A stretch of DNA of 64,000 bases from Pseudomonas alkylphenolica. Lineage in GTDB: Bacteria > Pseudomonadota > Gammaproteobacteria > Pseudomonadales > Pseudomonadaceae. Shown piece by piece: positions 60,552-64,000 of this stretch (the stretch's first letter is position 1; every line of letters starts with the position of its first letter). The translations under genes and the position numbers were made by a program. A model generated the notes under the pieces. The model ran no database searches and was not told where the DNA came from. It saw nothing but the letters and a program-made list of their open reading frames with translations. The DNA lies in the NCBI RefSeq assembly GCF_016009175.1, contig NZ_JADUCM010000014.1:1-64000 (forward strand), read 5' to 3'.

Positions 60552-61790
60552 ATGCCTAATCCTGAGTTGAATATCTGGGGTGTAGCCCCGACAGCCCGTT
60601 ATGAACAACTGGCCGCACCGTTTCGCCCGCTTTTTGCGCAAATCGCCGCACAGGCCGCCGAGGCTGACCGCTCACGCAGCAACCTTGCCGACGTCATCCA
60701 GCAACTGAACGCCCTGGGGTTGCTGCGTTGGCGCCTGCCTGCCGCGTATGGTGGCCACGATGCGACGCTGGTTGAACTGCTGACCCTGTTGACGGAGTTG
60801 TCCGCAGCGGACTCAAACATTACCCAGGCACTGCGCGGGCATTTCGGTTTTTGCGAAGACGTGCTCACCTCGAAGCATCCAGCCTGGCAGGCGAAGTGGC
60901 TGGATAAACTCAGCCAGGGCGCCCTGCTCTCGCCAGGCATTACCGAAGTCGGCAATCAGACCCGAGGCGAGTTTGAAACACGCATCCATCGCGACGATGA
61001 CGGTGCGTTGCGCATCAGCGGCAGAAAGTTCTACACCACGGGCGCGCTATACAGCGACCTGATCAACATCACCGGTACCGGTGAAGACGGCACGCTGTAC
61101 ACCACCGTGGTCGACCTTAAAACCGCCGGCGTACAGATCCTGGATGACTGGGATGGTTTCGGCCAGCGGCTGACCGCAAGCGGCACCTGCATTTTCGATA
61201 ACGCGCGGGTGGAAGATGAGCTGCGGCCCACCGACCAACGCTTTGCCTACGGGCAATCCTTCTTTCAGCTCTATCACCTCAGCACCCTCGCGGGCATCGC
61301 CCGGCGCGCGGCGCTGAGCGGCGCCGATGAACTCAGCAAGCGGGCCCGGACGTTTTCTACCGGCAACGCCGATGTCGCCGCCCAGGATGTGCAACTGCTG
61401 CAAGTGATTGGTGAAGTCGCCAGCCAGGCTTACGCTGCGCAGGCCATTGCCCAGCAGGCCGCGCAGCGCCTGGAGCGCACGGCACAGTACGTGATAAGCC
61501 ATGAGCAGCCCCTGAACGATGACGATCTACAGGTCGCCCAAGCGGAGCTGGAGGTGTGCCTGGCGGTCAACCCCGTCGTCGATGCGACGCTTGCAGCGAC
61601 CACTGCATTGTTTGATGCCTTGGGCGCCAGCGCCACCGCCAGCAACAAGGCGCTCGACCGTCTGTGGCGCAATGCTCGCACACTGGCCAATCACAACCCG
61701 CGGGTGTACAAGTCGCGCATCGTCGGCAACTACCTGGTCAACGGCTTGCTGCCACCAGCGCAGTGGCGGGTAGGCGTGGTCAAAGGCTGA
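60552..61790 (+). CDS. DszC/SfnB-like acyl-CoA dehydrogenase-fold flavoprotein
   Basis: A 412-residue protein of the acyl-CoA dehydrogenase fold that more resembles flavin-dependent monooxygenases such as DszC and the SfnB group than true dehydrogenases: LLRWRLPAAYGGHDATLVEL near the start, ITEVGNQTRGEFETRI, RKFYTTGALYSDLINITGTG, and a C-terminal NPRVYKSRIVGNYLVNGLLP. A catalytic glutamate of dehydrogenases is not evident. It is divergent from the SsuA-like/NtaA-type operon, which fits a sulfur-source-utilisation group. The substrate is unknown. Confidence 0.87.
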   Translation: MPNPELNIWGVAPTARYEQLAAPFRPLFAQIAAQAAEADRSRSNLADVIQQLNALGLLRWRLPAAYGGHDATLVELLTLLTELSAADSNITQALRGHFGFCEDVLTSKHPAWQAKWLDKLSQGALLSPGITEVGNQTRGEFETRIHRDDDGALRISGRKFYTTGALYSDLINITGTGEDGTLYTTVVDLKTAGVQILDDWDGFGQRLTASGTCIFDNARVEDELRPTDQRFAYGQSFFQLYHLSTLAGIARRAALSGADELSKRARTFSTGNADVAAQDVQLLQVIGEVASQAYAAQAIAQQAAQRLERTAQYVISHEQPLNDDDLQVAQAELEVCLAVNPVVDATLAATTALFDALGASATASNKALDRLWRNARTLANHNPRVYKSRIVGNYLVNGLLPPAQWRVGVVKG

Positions 61791-61876
61791 ACAGTGCAAT
61801 GCGCTTTCAAGCCACCCAGGCATGTGTCCTCGGCGATCAAGGCATCACTGATCGCCGCAGTGCGGCTTGCAAGACG

Positions 61877-62485
61877 TCAAAGCACGCCGTAGATCTCGGC
61901 AACCACCTGCAGGGTCGCGTCTTCAATCGTGCCTTCATTGCGGCACAACACCCAACCCTGATCGGCACTCGCTTGCTCGAACGCCTGCGTACTGGCCACA
62001 TGCTCCTCCAGCGTGTGCATCACCGTACTGCTCAGCCCACGCGCTCGCGCAGCCGCCCTCGCCCATGAAACCTCGGGGTCGGTGACAACCCCTACATGCA
62101 GGTCGGGCACCTGCACGTTCCTTTCAAGGTTCAGTTGCAGAATCTCTGCAAACGGCACCAACCTGCGAAACGCGGCCTCCGACGGGTACCAGCGATCGAT
62201 CAGGATGATGCTGCCGGGCGGCTGCTTTGGCAGTACGTGCCGGGAAATCCAGGTGCGGCTATCGGCAAAGCGCTCACACACCCCCAGCTCCAGTTCCCGG
62301 CTGGGGTTTCTGACGAACCGGTTGACGAGGGCCATGGTTTCAGCCCGGTAGGGATCGCTTTTTCGCTCGCACAGGCGGATCACCTTCTTGTTGTCTGCCC
62401 GCAGTACTTTCGTAACGGCCTCCAACAGTGTGGTTTTGCCGGTCCCCTTGGGCCCATCCAGCGAAACAAACAGCGAGCGATTCAT
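61877..62485 (-). CDS. Thymidylate kinase-like P-loop protein
   Basis: A 202-residue P-loop NTPase of the dTMP kinase superfamily. Walker A is SLDGPKGTGKTTLLEAV near residues 8-24, a DRWYPSEAAFRRL segment follows as in nucleoside-monophosphate kinases, and ARAAARARGL may be the lid region. The housekeeping tmk is normally elsewhere, and this copy is diverged, so a specialised nucleotide or related kinase is likely. No clear Shine-Dalgarno precedes the ATG. It shares orientation with, and lies 42 bases after, the alpha/beta hydrolase gene. Function not assigned. Confidence 0.75.
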   Translation of the reverse strand: MNRSLFVSLDGPKGTGKTTLLEAVTKVLRADNKKVIRLCERKSDPYRAETMALVNRFVRNPSRELELGVCERFADSRTWISRHVLPKQPPGSIILIDRWYPSEAAFRRLVPFAEILQLNLERNVQVPDLHVGVVTDPEVSWARAAARARGLSSTVMHTLEEHVASTQAFEQASADQGWVLCRNEGTIEDATLQVVAEIYGVL

Positions 62486-62527
62486 TTTTCACATAACGCA
62501 GGTACAGAAATGGATGCGCACTCTAAC

Positions 62528-63688
62528 CTAGTTTGCGCAATACCGGTCCATCAACGCCCCCATACACGCCAGATACTCCCCGCGCCCCAAATGCACAACG
62601 TGATTGCCAGGAAACCAGTGCAACGCACTACCCGGCCAATGCTGGTGCAGCAGCCGCAGGTGCCGGGGCATGGTGACCCGGTCGCCGGCGCCGCCGATGA
62701 TCAGCATGCGCTCACCGTCCCGGCGCGGGGCGTAGGTCAGCGGGTTGTGCACGGCCAGTAACCCGCGCATTTCAGCCACGCCAAGGCCCTGTTTGCGCAT
62801 CATGCGCGCGAGCAGAACACCGGTGGGCTGCCACTCAAGGAATACATCGACCGGGCTGACCGCAGGCACGATCGGTATGCACCAGGCCAGGCGATCGTCC
62901 ACGGCAGCGAGCAGTGCCGCGGTGTAGCCGCCGAGGGAAATGCCGGTCACGCCGATAGACTCGACACCACGCGCCTGTAGGTAGTCGATAAACACCCGCA
63001 GGTCGTGGATCGCATGCAGCGGCGCCTCGTTGAAGCCCACCAGCCCGCTGCCGAACAGCCCCTGGCCACTGAACCAGTCGCTGCGCTCTGCGCGCCGACC
63101 ATGGTGCGGGTAGGTAAACAGCAGGATGTCATAGCCCCGCTCATAGAAATCAGCCAGCGACAACGCATGCGCATTGAGCCAGTGCGGGTCGGCGGCGAAG
63201 CCGTGGATGACGATCAGCGTCGGTCGCGGCCGGTCGCCATGGCACCAGTGCTGGGCATGGGCAAAGGCATTGCGCTGCATGGCCTCGAACTGCGGGCGGG
63301 CGAAGGGATTGAGTGGTTTGAACGGGCTGGCGAAACGCAGTTGCACACGCCGGATGTCGTTGCCAGGCAACGCCTGTTCTGAAATGACAATGTCCTTTGG
63401 CGGCGGCAAAAATACCTGCGAGGCGTCTGCCGCGCGGGCCAGCGGTTCGTAAAAGCGCAATGCGTCGAACTCACGCTGCAGCAGACCCGGCTTCGACAGC
63501 GTGGCCAGCGCAGTTGCCGCCACCGTGGCCGACAACGAGGTGCGCATTACCCGTTCGATGGCCGCCGTGCCATGTACCTTCAAACGGTGCCTGGCATCCA
63601 GTTCGGTACCGTCGGCCTGCCGCCAGAAGTTTTCGGACAAGCACTCCCACCAGGGCCCGCGAACAGCCCCTGGCCCTTCCTCATTCAC
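62528..63688 (-). CDS. Alpha/beta hydrolase family protein
   Basis: A probable 386-residue hydrolase. The oxyanion-hole strand is LIVIHGFAADPHW, the nucleophile elbow VTGISLGGYTAALL (Ser in GISLGG), and late residues GGAGDRVTMP and PGNHVVHLGRGEYL supply the acid and base. The start is uncertain: GTG 63688 keeps a conserved-looking GPWWECLSENFWRQ stretch, ATG 63547 would shorten it by 47 residues, and the frame stays open to 63874. It is divergent from a wax ester synthase gene, so it may process a neutral-lipid or ester substrate. Confidence 0.78.
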   Translation of the reverse strand: MNEEGPGAVRGPWWECLSENFWRQADGTELDARHRLKVHGTAAIERVMRTSLSATVAATALATLSKPGLLQREFDALRFYEPLARAADASQVFLPPPKDIVISEQALPGNDIRRVQLRFASPFKPLNPFARPQFEAMQRNAFAHAQHWCHGDRPRPTLIVIHGFAADPHWLNAHALSLADFYERGYDILLFTYPHHGRRAERSDWFSGQGLFGSGLVGFNEAPLHAIHDLRVFIDYLQARGVESIGVTGISLGGYTAALLAAVDDRLAWCIPIVPAVSPVDVFLEWQPTGVLLARMMRKQGLGVAEMRGLLAVHNPLTYAPRRDGERMLIIGGAGDRVTMPRHLRLLHQHWPGSALHWFPGNHVVHLGRGEYLACMGALMDRYCAN

Positions 63689-63892
63689 GCACTGTTGTTT
63701 ACGCCACACGCACGATTCCCTCCCCGGGCGGGAGTCAGCAGGTGCGCCCCGGCGGCGCGCACAAGACCCTCCGATAGCGTCCAGCTTAAAGACCCGGTCG
63801 GCCGCAAATGCCCCCCCATTTGCAGGGGGACGGGGCAACGGCAGATCGCTGAATCTGCGCCACTCCGCCACCACCTTGCGAGCGCGTTAACG

Positions 63893-64000
63893 ATGAGCAA
63901 ACTCAGTGGGCAAGATGCCCTGTTCCTCAAGGTCGACCGTCCCCATGCTGCGTCGCACTGCACCATGATCTATATCTACGATCAGTCCACGGTTGAGGGG
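63893..64000 (+). CDS. Wax ester synthase/diacylglycerol acyltransferase, 5' fragment
   Basis: The first 36 codons of a gene that leaves the window. The start MSKLSGQDALFLKVDRPHAA matches the WS/DGAT (WES_acyltransf) N-terminus, in which S/L-S-x-x-D-A-x-F is conserved, followed by HCTMIYIYDQS. The catalytic HHxxxDG motif would lie beyond the window. No strong Shine-Dalgarno is seen. In this family fatty alcohols or diacylglycerol are esterified with acyl-CoA. Assignment rests on the short N-terminus only. Confidence 0.7.
   Translation, partial: MSKLSGQDALFLKVDRPHAASHCTMIYIYDQSTVEG

Overview
This window reads as a piece of a Pseudomonas chromosome, probably of the P. putida / P. fluorescens lineage. 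The support is the high-GC coding style, P. putida-type REP elements (GTAGGAGC...GGCTTGCC...), an OprD-family porin, and a dense set of AraC/LysR-controlled catabolic clusters. No rRNA, tRNA, integrase, transposase or CRISPR array was seen. No species is claimed.

The main landmark is a 28-bp sequence at 31843-31870. It matches the gammaproteobacterial dif site: an 11-bp XerC arm, a TGTATA centre and an 11-bp XerD arm identical to that of E. coli. All KOPS-like octamers I found switch polarity there: GGGNAGGG on the left, CCCTNCCC on the right. The window therefore spans the replication terminus.

Left of dif. (1) kup potassium importer with a terminator. (2) A seven-gene plus-strand operon, 2287-8654: quinone oxidoreductase, TauD-family dioxygenase, BKACE enzyme, MFS carrier, DsbA-like oxidoreductase, Rieske ferredoxin and YeiH-type exporter. 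It looks catabolic and may handle an organosulfur compound. (3) An AraC regulator divergent from a cluster at 10006-19482: hydrolase, DUF1302, DUF1329, YCF48-type protein, MMPL/RND transporter and a large acyl-CoA dehydrogenase. This looks like envelope transport plus oxidation of a hydrophobic substrate. REP-containing tandem duplications follow it and copy the last codons of the dehydrogenase gene. (4) Minus-strand uptake genes: OprD porin, nitroreductase, AAHS-type MFS, AraC, ACS-type MFS, LysR and an FAD 2-hydroxyacid dehydrogenase. (5) A LysR regulator divergent from a class C beta-lactamase-like serine hydrolase, ending beside dif.

Right of dif, 32.3-45.7 kb is an atypical, partly AT-rich block that I read as an undescribed conflict/defence locus. 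It has a TIR protein, an unknown helical protein and a membrane-anchored TIR-like protein (plus strand). It also has a 1979-residue protein joining two alpha/beta-hydrolase (lipase-like) domains to a CHAT caspase-like protease (minus strand), and a two-TIR-domain protein translationally coupled to an nSTAND1 ATPase with a membrane anchor.

Beyond it lie metabolic genes. First comes an aminotransferase / CMD-family / RpiR regulator / polar amino-acid ABC transporter set sharing TTGCAAAT-type repeats. Next is a kinase plus class III PLP enzyme pair resembling hydroxylysine or phosphoethanolamine phospho-lyase pathways, with a PotD-like binding protein, an SDR and a GntR regulator around a perfect 22-bp palindrome. 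Then come organosulfur-scavenging genes (NtaA-type monooxygenase, SsuA-like binding protein, DszC-like flavoenzyme), a thymidylate-kinase-like protein, an alpha/beta hydrolase, and the 5' end of a wax ester synthase/DGAT gene running off the window.
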